Below are positions 13,201-26,700 of a stretch of 64,000 bases of DNA, in pieces. The translations under genes and the position numbers were made by a program. The stretch comes from Bolinopsis microptera (Eukaryota; Ctenophora; Tentaculata; Lobata; Bolinopsidae): NCBI RefSeq assembly GCF_026151205.1, contig NC_087073.1:3088501-3152500 (forward strand). Direction: 5' to 3'. The stretch's first letter is position 1. The number at the start of each line of letters is the position of its first letter. Below the pieces are notes generated by a model. That model saw only the letters and a list, made by a program, of their open reading frames with translations. It searched no databases and was not told where the DNA came from.

Positions 13201-14709
13201 AAATTGCCCCCCAACAAAGTAAAAACCACCAATTATTAAAGTAAATAAATCCATGATGTTATGGTTAATCTCATTCTCAGTATGAGAACTCCCACAGATT
13301 CCAGAAAGATACCCACTCAGAGCTGAAAACCCTGAAAAAATCTGAAAACTTAGCAAAAGTGTGAAATTTAGCCGCCAAAACCGTGAACATCAAACAAGAG
13401 AAAACCTGGGGGAGGGAGGTTTCTCACTTCACACGTTGAAGAAGCTGTGACAGGCTTGTAGTGCTTGTAGAGGGGTCTGCCTGGAGCAGACCCATCTGCC
13501 AGACCTCCGGAATTGGATCCAGGCAGGTGGTAGTCGTATCTCAGTCCATCTGCAGCCCAACTTAACCTCTAGTTTAATAACGTTACAATTACTCTAGTTG
13601 ACATGTAGAGTCAGTCTAATTACCTCCAGTCTTGTGGCACCAGGGTAGTTATATAACAACAGGGTTATTACCTGTTTTAAACTTGAAACCCAGCACTCCA
13701 GCACTTGTGTTGTGAGCTGTGGTGCTTTAAGACAGGGTAATGAGTAATTTGGTAGGCTCGGTGCTGATGGCTTAGTTAATTCATAATCCCGCCAAACTGA
13801 AGCCTCACATTTTTGCTTATGTCTCATGTTAAAAGAGTTCATACTGTATCTAGTTAAAATAGTTAAATTCAAATTAAGTTTGGCCCTCTTTAACTACTTG
13901 AAGTTGTAAATAGTCCAACAAAGTTGAAAACAGAATTTATTTCCATCTTTTAACCAAAATTCCCAGCTTTTATACTTTATACTTTATAAAAACCGTGAAA
14001 CTCATGACCCAAGCCAAAGTGTCTGAAAACGTGTCTGAAACACATATTATTATATTCTAGAGGGCTCTGGATAATTTTAGTAGGAAGATCCACTTAATTC
14101 ACATTATTTGGGGGTTGTGGTGGTGACAACACATAATTTGAGACCGCATTAAGTTCTCAGTGTCTTACTTTTAGTACAGTAAAGTAGAAATCACACATAT
14201 TCTCCTGTCAAAGACTAGTGATCTCTTTAAACCCGCTCTCCGCGCCACTTTATCCGCAATAATCTGAGTTACTAGACGGAACTTGTGTATAATTCAATAT
14301 ATTTTATTATTATATCAATATTATAATCCACTCTTAGCTCCAGATTCCGGTATTTATAGCCCGATGATGATGATCTCAAAAATACCAATGAAAGAAGCTG
14401 AAGATCTGTTATCAGTAATACTAATATAATAGACCCTGCTCAGTTTCCACCCTTCTTAACGGGCTACTTATTTCAATATCACAACTACCGCTAACTACTC
14501 TAACTGCCACTGTATTAAATTATCGGCAAATCTAACGAGATGATTTAATTCGTATTGCAAGACTTTTCTAGACATAGTTTAGAAGTCAGAACGGGTCCTG
14601 TGAGTGTGTCTCCATGGTCCTGTGAGTGTGTCTCTATGGTGCTGTGAACCAGGAGTTCAGGGTCTGGTCTGGCGAGGTGTCTCTTTAGTTCAGGTCTGGT
14701 TATTATCCT

Positions 14710-14747
<38 letters not shown>

Positions 14748-17700
14748 GGCTGTGGAAATATGGAAATATGACTTGCTAATCACGCGTTTGGAGAGTTCGT
14801 CCACGGTGCTGTTCGGTAACTTTCATCTCGAGACATGATAACCCGGCTAGACATAAGTTATCAGTCGCTACTACTCGATAACTTTCAGAGCTCCCTTGAA
14901 CCCCAGACATTGGTTATCCATGTAAAACTTTACGTTAGAGATATCAGATAAAAGCTGACTATGTGAGGTTTTATAAGAGGTTTTAGCGTTTATAATGTTT
15001 ATCATGATATTGTGTAAAAGTGATGAGTATACTGTTATCAGTAGATCCCTCACTTGCACAGTAGATTTGGGAGGTATACAGTGTAGCTGCTAGGCTAACA
15101 AGTCCATCTCCCTCAGTGCTTCTTAAAACTTAGGAGTGCCACACGGTAACGACCCGGTAATCCTCCGGGAGCTTCAAAAAGAAACTCGATCATTCACCCA
15201 GAACAACCACCACAATATGTTTTCCGGCTCCCTACGGGCTACGTCACAGGTTCCTTTTTCAAACACCTCTCCGCAGTGTATCTGATTTTTGAACTGCAGG
15301 ACACACAGCGGGGCCGGGGTGAATACTCAACAATTTGTGTGCAGCAACCTTTAATGTTTCAATAACCACAGGGGTAGAACAAACTTATTAAATAAGAGTT
15401 AAAATTTGATGATAGTTTCAGTTGCCCCGAGCCCCCTGGTGATGGTTCCCATTTGAGTGCAGACTTTTGTCGAGCGAGCAGCTCCAGCTGTTCTCCGTGA
15501 CTTGATCGGCTACGATTTGAAATGTGCCAAAGAGAGCTCATGATTATTTGGTAATGATTTAATGGCCTGGGTTCTACCGAGTAAAACCGTTCCCCGAATA
15601 AAGCTCACTTGGAAGGGCGTACCAGATCATTTAGTCTGCTCACTTCAAAGTTCTAGTTCACTTCAAAGAAAAGTGCTAAAATTATCGAACAGTCGGGATC
15701 ACATTTAATCAGCATCATTGCATTTCAACTTAAAAACCATCTTCAAAACCGCTTACTTTGCACAAAGAACTGATTTAGAACTTGAGAGCTCGAAGCTCGT
15801 TATTAGCAAATAGCGGGTATAGAAATTGGACAGCAGCCAATATAATGTCAGCGCGATAATCACGTGATCTTTATTCACCACGTGAGTCACACTGTACTTT
15901 TTAGCAAAGGTTTGATACTATTTAAACTGTAATGACATAGTGTCGTGTGGAAGGATATATTATAATATAACTACTCCCACCTTGACAGAACAAGTGTACA
16001 GCTCACTGTGTCCCAGATCTCATCTCTATTTGCTGAGACTTCATGTCTCAAGTCTCCACGTCAGTAGTAGATTACTGAATCTTGTTCAGGTTAGAATCAC
16101 CATGTGATGGAGTAAAAGGTTGTGATTTATTCAAACTCTGTCGGCTCTGTCTGTGACGGGTAGAGGCGTTTTATAACCATCAAGAAGGTATCATTCAATC
16201 ATTGTTACAATGGTACAAAAGTAAGGATTTGCATGAGTTCGAGGACTCTTTTGTGCTCGGGATCTAAGACGTCAAGCCCCTCGGAAAGTTTCTGTTAAAA
16301 TCAAGATACGCCAGAATAATGTATCCAGCAGTACACCCTTAATTCAAGTTTTAACAATGTCGCTGACTTGATAACAATTGCCACCTTGCCCTCAGCGTCT
16401 AATTGCGGTATACTAGGAGGGTGGAATTTGTGCCCTAATGAACTAATAAATTGGCCGGGCAAGGATCTGCCAGATTGGAGTCGACTAATGCGCTGTTTCC
16501 AGAGTGTTGCTAAGAGAGTTCATGGGTTGTTACGCTGTTCAGTGTCCTGGTGACTAGTTATCATACTAATTCAATATCTGACACGTGCTCCACTTATAGC
16601 TGCACGTGCTTGTTGCACTGCGCCTGCCAGGCTCAACTTGTTTTAACACACGTGCAGAATGCAGAATTGAATGAAACAAACTATTCTGATTTGAATAAAT
16701 CCTATATTATTGTACGTGCGGTATAAGCCGCTTCAAAGTGTCATGCCAAGAAATTTGAGAGATTTTACCTTTGATGTTGAGGTGTGTGTCATTATCAGGG
16801 TGTACTGTTCAGAACAGGGTGCACTGTTCAGAACACATTAGAGCACTATACAGTGTCTACGAAGGTGTTATAAAAGTGGTAACTTTTAGCATTGTCGCCC
16901 TCTACTACCCTCACTACCCCCCCTCTGATATGATGATAATACCGTTACAATTGACAAGGTTTGTGTTATCAAAGTAATCATATTATCGGGGACCTGATTG
17001 TATGGAGATGCGATCAAAGGAGGGTGAGTGCGTTTAACGTGATGTCCTTCTCTTGAAGATTATCAGCTGACAAAAGTTGTGATGTAACCCGCCCCCATTA
17101 TGATGAGATACTAAAATAGCTTTGGTTTCTCCAGAATAACACTCCCGGCTCATCATTCCCGATAATAATAACCTTATCATAATAGTTCGCCATAACCTTA
17201 TCGCTATCATGTGACATCTTATGTAACCGATAATATGATAATATGCAAGAAATGCTTTTAGCAAATCTCGTATCAAAGTGGCCTCATGATGTGCCTGTAA
17301 TATTGTCTATACTATATATTATGGTGATAGTATCCGCCTGGGCGATGGTGTAAAGGTGTAAAGTGTAAAACTGGGGAGTGGGTGACATGTAATTTAGCGG
17401 AGTTGGGGTGCATAACATTAATAAGTAATTCTGGAGGTGCTAATGTGCTATATAGAGCGTTTTTATCAGCACTGTATTCTATGAAATGTAAAAATACCAT
17501 AGTTTTAACCCATGTAAGGTTGTCTCCAGAGAATTCAAGTATTTAATAATTTGCATAAATTTTCATAATTTTCCGTAATATTATATGTGATGAAAGACTG
17601 AACACTACAGTAAATACTGCTTGTAATAATAATATCACGCAATGTAAGAAATACGCACGTGCTAATCCACAGTCACTGATAATGTTCTAGTGGCGACACC

Positions 17701-20700
17701 GTAAACCGATATCGATAATACGGTTCAGCCTGGAAATTACAGCCCAATCGATAACTCAATGAAAGTAATTGTTTAGTAATACTAGTAAAAGTAGAGGTTG
17801 TGAGTGACAAATGCCCCCTTTTCGCAGCCTCATAATCCCCCCAGTAATCTAGCGGGGTCTGCACGGTTTGAGAGATATCAGGGGGGAATGCTGGCTAGTA
17901 ATCCTCACTTCGTGTCGAGTTCGGCCTTGTTTTGGGAGGAAGGGAGTTGACGGGGTGAGATCAGGGGCAGGTGCTGGCACCACCACCAGACTCTCTCTCT
18001 CTTGACTGACACAGTCTTATCACACAGTGAGGGGAGCAGTGGGGAACAGTGAGGGAACAGTGGCTCAGTGGGGTGTGTGCTTTATTGCTCTTTACTTTCC
18101 CATAGAATAGGGCTCAATAGATCGGGGAGAATGAAGTGAGCCGGAGGGTTGAAGAGTTAAGGTGGATGATAATTGATTATTAGGTTCAATTTAATAACCC
18201 GCCCTAAACTTTTACTCATCGCATTGATGTCTAAAACATTAATTATTTGACCGACGCGTCTTAACTTCGTGTAATAATGTTACAGTCCAAATGAAACTTT
18301 TACATTATAATATTTGGTGCCATGTTATGAAATAATGATAAATGGTGGGAATATTGGCTGATTTGTGGTCCCCGATAATTTGCTCTCACCTTTTCCTGAT
18401 TCCCTCCTCCCTGTATTCAGTTCCTCTGGCTCTTTAAACCTAAGCCTCACTAGATTTTTAACCCGTCGACACAGTAAAGGTTCACATTCTTTCACGGGTC
18501 GATTTTAAAACCATCCACTTTTAAAGATTATGATTCTAGAACAATGAATTTTCAGAGCTGTACCATAAAATCGTTGCCTTTAAGCAAAGATCATTTGGTG
18601 CTATTTTGGGAACTTTTGTAATGGCTTTTATACGATTCCAACAGATACCTATACTAAATGAGACAAATCTGTTTGACAGCTGTTGAGCTGAAATGTTAAA
18701 CAAGTCAGGTAGAATCCCCTCTAACTTGTGTCAAATAGTTTAAGAGAGTAATGCTACCTGGACCCGGACCCCCACATGCTCCCGAACAATAACTAGATTC
18801 ATGATCAAGATGACATGTTATGAATGAAATGCCCTCAAGATAGCTCACCTCTAGCTTTGAACCGCAGAGCACGTTTTAAACAACCCTGAAAACTTCTTTG
18901 CCTGTGACGTGGCTTGTTTACTGAGAGAGAAAGATTGCTTGACTTGTTCATGATCGAGTAGAGAGAGACGAGGCTTGGTCACACAATCGTAATAGCATTT
19001 TAATTCGAGTTGACGGAAAGTTGAAAAGTTAAGTGAAAAGTTAGAGATGACTCTAAAAGCTTTACCTCACATTTCACAGCGTAACATTTAGCCTCTGTAT
19101 AAGAGCTGACTGAGGACCGCTCCTAACAGAGCGCCATTTGTCATGGCAACCACTCTCACTCACCAATTTGTCACATCTACATCCGGCCAAGTAACGGGTT
19201 ACTCCTTCCCCACTGATGGTGCCTAATATTGCTCTCTGAACAATGGATAGAGTGGCTAAAAGTGGCTAAAAGTGGCTAAAAATGGCTACAAGTGGCTAGA
19301 AGTGATTCGCCCCACCCTCCCTCCTCTTCCCCTCTCACAGCTAAATACAATAGCTAGTCGACTGTCTGGTTAACTATTGAGCTCTACCCTACAGCTGTTC
19401 CCATTGAACAATGTACATAATGAATAATGATATGTACCCAGGAGATAACTCTCGGTTATTATACCGTGTTGTAAAGGTGCTGTCTGCTGCTCAGTGAAGC
19501 CAGTGCTAATTAACTGAGTGCTAATTAACTGAGTGCTAATTAACTGAGTGCTAATTAACTGAGTGCTAATTAACTGAGTGCTAATTCACCGCTCACTTCA
19601 TCACACACTCCCTCACATGAAACTCTAAACTATAGTTACATGTAGACTTGTAGAGTAATACAGGGGGTTAATGTCACTTCTAATGTTCTGAACTCTGAAC
19701 AACAGGCTATAAAATAGAACTTATACCATCTTCTATTGTGTTACAGATATTCCATGATGAGTCTTTGCTTAGGAATGTTTTTGAGAAAGTTAAATCATCA
19801 AGATTAACTGTGTAGTGATAGATTCATAAAAATGACACACTTTGGAAGCTCAATGACTGTTCATATATTTTAAGATTTGAGCTATTCATTCACCGTGCTA
19901 TATAAATCACTTCATGCCCATGTTTGGATATCTGTTCATACCCATATTTAGAGATATTTTTTCATGCCCATATTTGGATATCTGTCTCTAAAACCACTCT
20001 ATTTCAGGTATCTGATCTGAGCTACTCTAAGAGACTGGACACGGTGTCAGGAGAAGGGCTCTGTCCGGCTGATCCTAACATGTCCGTCACGTACACCAAA
20101 ACCTCCACCGGTATGTTACCTTTCTATACCTGCAATTGTTCTCCTGATTTTTCGTTATTATGTGTCCTGATTATTCATTATTATGTGTCCTGATTATTCG
20201 TTATTATGTGTCCTGCTGATTCGTTATTATTTTGTGAGCACAGTTTCAAAGGAAACTGACTCTCTAAAACATGTTCCGTCCAATTGTCCTAAATCATAAC
20301 CCTTTTGTCGGCTCTCCTGTTCTCGTTATGAAATGATATTTTTCTTTTAAAATAAACAATTGGAAAATATGGATGGAATTTTACGCTTAGGACAGAAATT
20401 AGGGTTAACTTCAAATTTGCATGTTACATTTACATGGATTACGGGTTGAGCAGAGTATACTCCTGTGTTACACACTGTACCTACAAGGATTTGTTTTAAC
20501 CCCCACTTCAACATGACACTTTAATAATGAGTTTCCCTCCTTTCGGTGATGAATTTGTCAGGAGCGCGTTCAAATTATCATAATTAAGTGTCAGTAAGTA
20601 CTACCTTTATGACAAGCAGCAACTTTATTTAGTAATATAAAATTGCCATCTTTTGTCATTTGAGGACCAAGAAACTGAGGGGAAGGTGATTTGTGACAAC

Positions 20701-23700
20701 CTACCTCCGACTCTGACTGATTAATCAATATTAACGTACGGTCTTACGGTGTACAAGTGTCCAGAGTCTATTATATAACTTTATATATAATATTAGATCA
20801 CAGTTCATTTCTGTGCAGTTGTAGTAGTATATAACATAGTAGTAGGGTAGTAGTAGGGCTCGACCAAATCAGGCTCATATACCTGATCAACTTCTTGCTG
20901 CTCTAAATTTGATTAGCTCCGTTGTAAAGGGAGAGGAGGTAAAGTTGCTGCATACCACCACTCTATTAATCATATTATGTTATGGTTATGTGAAAAGATA
21001 ATATTGAAACATGTCAATGTTGCCTGAGTTAGATGTAAGAGCTTTGTTATTATGGTAAACAAGAGCTGGCGGAAGAGTAGATTAGATTGAGATACTGTAA
21101 GACTTGTTACCATGGTTACTGTGAGACTTGTTACCATGGTTACTGCGAGACTTGTTACCATGGTTACTGCGAGACTTGTTACCATGGTTACTGTGAGACT
21201 CGTTACCAAGGTTATTTAAGCTCAAACTAACTTAATAGACTCGCAATAAATACTAGGACAAAATAAACCTTCTAGGTATCTTCCTGACATGGTGAGATTT
21301 GAGATAATTCCGAAAATTCAAAATGCGTATTTAAACGTCTAAAATGTTGATGTTATACGGTGTTTAGGATATGATATTGATGGGACCTTGCATTTTAGAT
21401 TAGATAACTAAACCACCATTCTTCAGGTGTTGGTTTCGCTGGAACTTGTCGGAGTGTTTGTACTCAGCACGCCATTTCTCGCATGAACCTACAGGTCTGC
21501 TCATTATCTTTTATTATTAGTTAAATAATATGTTTATTTTGTAATCAACATTGACACCTACTTTAACCATCAAAATTACATTAACATCAACCACCAACGA
21601 AGTTTGGGAAATAGAGTTCATTGGCGGATTGTGAAAGACACATAATTCACAATCTCACCGATCATTATCACGATTATAATAGATTCAGTTCATCACTCTT
21701 AGTTTAACGACATCAAACTTGACAGTTATATGTTCTGAGATGAACTGTTCATGTTCTAGAGCTACTTGGTAACCATCGTAATCATGGTTCCGTAGAAACG
21801 AACCCTGGCATGTTGCCATGTATTATACTATACAGGGCCAGGGTGTTTCAAGACTCGTGTACTTGTAGTTCTACAGTATATTACTATACTGTACCTATAC
21901 CTACAACAGCTGTAGTATACTACGTAGTGAGCTATATAATAATTCTTATACCTGACATAGCTCACTCGGACCCTCGTGCAGTTGCTCATGGTTCAAAACG
22001 TAATTTCGCTCGTTTGGATCCTTAAAATCAGACTCAAAGTCGTCCACTTTTACCGTTTAAAAGACTTGACATAAGTACTGACGGTATATATTGCTATTGT
22101 GATATTGGATCACGATTCTAACCCTCTTCTTTATCTATAATTACTATAGAAAACTTGAGCGAAGCAGGATATTGTTATATAAACGAACATTACCGAGAAT
22201 TTAACAACCTCCATATTTTATACAGTCGGTCAGATCTTTGAACGAGAATGTGGTTAAGTGGTTCTGACATGACACAACATGCACCACTTCCCCTCGTGAT
22301 GGCCACTTACAATTCCCCACATACCAGCTGTACAGTGTACCTGAGCCCCCTCTCTCAGCGCCTCTTAGCCCCTCTCTCGGGTCAGCTCGCTTCTTTATCT
22401 TCCTCCCTCCCTCTCAGTCATCACAAAGCGCGGGGTCTACAGCTAAATTCATTAGCTATATCTGGGATATGAAGTTTACTGAGCTGGTTTTTGTTAAAGT
22501 GGCACGTGTTGAACCACGTGTTGTGACGTCATGGCACGTGTTGTACCACGTGTTGTGACGTCATTGCACGTGTTTTACTGAAGCTGTGAGAGTTACTAAA
22601 GTTGGGGTGCAAAGTAGTGCTACGTCTAGTGCACCACTCACTCGTTGTTCCTTTAGAGGGTTTGATAATTGATAAGACCACTTTGATGAGATGAAAGTAC
22701 GTAGTGTGGAGTATTATTTACTAAGCTGATATTATATAGAGGTCAGAGGCTGTGCTTTGTTGTTTTGTTGAGGAACTAAGAAGCCCCACTACTCAATACT
22801 CATTATTATCACAACTATCCTCACTACTACCAAGACTAGCCATTAAACTGTATAATATGATCATTATCCTCCTTCAAACCAGATTATGTTTACTAATTAA
22901 TCACATTATTTGTTCTCTCTCAGGCTGGATCTCTAGTCGCAACTGCGCGCACCTTCAAGACGGAGGAGGTACTAAGTGGAGCTGATTTTGTCTACTCTTT
23001 TGAGCAGGACGACTTTGTTTACTTCTTGTTTAAGGAGACCGCTCTTGAAGAGGAAAGAGAGGTAAGTTCTCAAACACAAGGAAGTTTGTAAATGGTACAT
23101 TTTGTATAGTCATCGTTCCGAAAGTCAGTAGTATAAGAACTACGAGGGGAAATGACAATTTCTTTCGGATGTTAACATCTAATCGCCTGGTATGGCCATA
23201 CCACGCCGTGAAATGGTACATATTTCAAATCTGTAGACTTGTTATCAAAAGATTCAGAGTATATCAGGACTTTCGGGTGCCTTCAATAGGCTATAGAATA
23301 GCAATCATTGATCAGTAAATCACTTTATGTCTGCGATGAAAGTTTTACAAAGATCGTTAGTATTCTGCATAATATCATCATAGAACCAGATGTCTCGATC
23401 TCCCCTGCATAATCATGATATATGTAATAGATATTTGAGAGTCTTCCTCCTGATTCGCCAGATAGCCGCTGGAGACCCTCCGGCTTGTAATCACGGAGTC
23501 ATTTAACCAACCCATAGTCCAACTGTGTCGCAGTCAGTCTGAGAAAAGTATTACTATTCAGTATGCGTCTGGAGTTGGGCATACAATCTCCATCACAATG
23601 GCAAACCTTAATGGCCTGGCCCGTCTGCCTTTTGTTGGCAGTGGTAGTGATGAATATAGAACCTATTGGCTGCCTATTATCCTTATACCTAGACATCGTA

Positions 23701-26700
23701 ACTCCAGCCTTCTCTGTCGCGCTTATCTCAAGACTTCAAGACGGGCGGGTTAAGTAACTGGTATTGTAACTCATTGGTATCCTAACGGGTAACTATTAGC
23801 TACAGTACTCAGATACCATTATCATATCATTAGCAAGGCTCTTTTTCTGGGTAACTCAACCTTGGAAATTCAGGAACCAGGCTCAATTTAAAATCCGTTA
23901 ACAGATCATTAGAATATTCTAATAGCTCAGATTTCAAGATGATCCCCGACCTCCTGTCCAGTGCCCATCAGTTCAACTGCGGTTCACAATAATTTCACAT
24001 GATCTAACATAACATTACAAACAACAGCATTGGAATATTTTTCACAATCAGATAAAAATGGCCCAATTAATAAATTTAAAATTAACAATCCCCTGACCAC
24101 CCTGCAGTACGTCTACTCGAGAGTAGGACGATTATGTAAGAACGATGTTGGGAGCAGCTCTGTCTTCTTCAAAGATTACTTCAAAACCTTTCTAAAAGTC
24201 AGGATCTACTGTACCAGCAACCAGCCGGGGGAGACCCCTTTCGACCACAACGAACTGGGTAAGACATTATTCAGTACTCAGTATTTTGTCGAGTACCTAC
24301 CTGATGAACATTAAGTATTTCTTTATTAGTTACGGGTCACTTATTGAGTTATTGAGGGGGAGGGTCGATTTCAAATGGTCTCTTATGATAATATTATGTA
24401 TTCTCTTCGTTTAACTTAGTAAATGACGGTGTCATTTAATTTTCCAACCACTAACTTGAAATTGATTGATCACCTTCCTTACTTCCTCGCCTCAAAGGTA
24501 ACGTATTTTGAATGTCCCCTTAAATTTGCAGACAAGTCGTCATCTTGTATCCTCCGCCATAATTCCCGAATCTTAATGAGCATCATGTATGTAGTATGTA
24601 CTCTATTATAGTCAATCTAACTAAAATGAGTAATTATTATGGAAAACAATATACGATATCGTCTGTATCCCGATCCCTAGTCTGTAGTGTTGAACGACGC
24701 TGCTACTGTTTACACACTACACACATGCACCAACTGAGGTCACGTGTTGTACGTATGATAATATCGTTAATAGCTTATATTGGTATGTATCGTAAATAAT
24801 TTGAATTCTATGATGATAAAAGGTGTGATATTATATAGTTTAACTTCGAACTCTGCTGTAGGAGGGCAGAGTGGCGACTGTAATGTTATTTGGCAGCCCC
24901 AAATTAACGCATTTAATAACATGAACCTACGTAATGAGAGATAGAGCTGACAACTTACCTTGGTATATCATGTCGTAGCAGGTGTTCAAATATCTGGCAC
25001 TCTCAGCCTGGTTTTCATGTCATGTTCAGTACTCAGTTCCAACACGGTGTTAATAAGGCAATCAAGAGAGGGGGCAGGGGAGCTGTGCGCACTGGGAGCT
25101 GGTGTACTGTGCGCACTGAAATGGTGTATAGTATGTCCACTTCTCATGTCATCGGGCACTCCGCAAAGTTATTTGTATATAGTGATGGTGGTGTCTCTCC
25201 CCTAGGTTATCCCAACCGTGACAGACTTTCGTCTAATGTGGCTAATATATGCAGTGTGAATAAATTATGTTATATATAATATGAATAAAATATTGGTATG
25301 TAAAATAATTAGGATAATATAGTGTTTTAGCATGGAAGGACGGCGTGCCACGGTGGTGATCATTTATTATTTTGTGGGGCTGTGCCTGCACTGTAGCGTG
25401 AACATGTCCTTATACGGGGGTGCTTGGATGGAAGTTTGAAACCATCTTTAAACGAATGAGGAGCAGCTGACTCCACCACCACCTCTCTTGACACACAGTG
25501 CTATTGTTAATAAATGCTGCCTGCAAGTGCAAATACTGTCGGAGTAAAGCGGCGTGAGCATTCTTTCGGAACTTATTCTAGATACATTAGGTTCAGTGCA
25601 TATTACAATATTTACATATTTATTTGTACTGTTTCCATTACGACCGTCACTCCATTAATTCATTTTATTTCCCACCATGTCTAGATTCCGCTCTCTTTTA
25701 AGATTGCCAGAGCTCTTTGATTTCAACCAATAATAAGGTCCTAGTTTTGATAGAAGGAAGACGGTTTGAGCTGACTACTTATACTGCAACTGATAGCTGC
25801 GTTGAGAGCTAAAACATGAGCAGCAATTAAAGTTAGCGCAATCCTTTCCCAACACTGCCAGTAAATGTGCCAGTAAATGTAATTTACGTGGAAATGTGTA
25901 GATATTGCCTGGCACTTTAGGTTAAACCGTAAAACAAAGATACGGCCGCAGTTACTGCAGGCTAGGTTTAATCCCTCATGAGAGGATGGCGCGCAGTGAG
26001 CCGTGTCGGCTAATGATGTGAAGCTGTGTTAGTACCGTGTTAATAACTCACATTCTCCAAGCACAGTTAGCACATCTCATAGCACAGTTAGCACATCTCA
26101 TAGCACAGTTAGCACATCTCATAGCCAGTTAGCACATCTCATAGCACAGTTAGCATGTATCTCATAGCACAGTTAGCACATCTCATAGCACAGTTAGCAC
26201 ATCTCATAGCACAGTTAGCACATCTCATAGCACAGTTAGCACATCTCATAGCCAGTTAGCACATCTCATAGCACAGTTAGCACATCTCATAGCACAGTTA
26301 GCACATCTCATAGCACAGTTAGCACATCTCATAGCACAGTTAGCACATTCTCCCAGCACAGTTAGCACATCTCATAGCACAGTTAGCACATTCTCCCAGC
26401 ACAGTTAGCACATCTCATAGCACAGTTAGCACATCTCATAGCCAGTTAGCACATCTCATAGCACAGTTAGCACATCTCATAGCACAGTTAGCACATCTCA
26501 TAGCACAGTTAGCACATCTCATAGCACAGTTAACACATCTCATAGCACAGTTAGCACATCTCATAGCACAGTTAGCACATCTCATAGCACAGTTAGCACA
26601 TCTCATAGCCAGTTAGCACATCTCATTGCACAGTTAGTACATCTCATAGCGCTTATAAAACTGAGTCATCACCGTGTCACGTGTTCCCCTCCAGTGTATT

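Larger units (their letters stand above)
8923..20007 (+). other. Semaphorin intron 5 (about 11 kb), no gene seen
   Basis: No nested gene was found. Contents are a CT microsatellite near 9147-9172, a 9-bp CACGTG array (10526-10606), a duplicated TGACGTCA block (11143-11204), a 24-bp AT-rich triplication (about 11991-12064) and a CTCAACT run near 14715-14746. Further on are AGTGGCTAAA repeats (about 19252-19302) and a TAATTA array (19502-19590). The remaining sequence is AT-rich with only short, unconvincing open frames. Confidence 0.6.
20111..22923 (+). other. Semaphorin introns 6 and 7
   Basis: Apart from exon 7 (21427-21494) there is no gene. Just downstream of exon 6 a 25-bp unit with TGTGTCCTGATTATTCGTTA occurs three times (about 20145-20225). 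A 24-bp array lies at 21094-21213 and an E-box/CRE module at 22503-22572. Confidence 0.6.

Noticed and set aside
26055-26650. CRISPR-like regular repeats
   Set aside because: Units are contiguous with no spacers, and the window is eukaryotic. The same holds for the 40-bp and 44-bp arrays.
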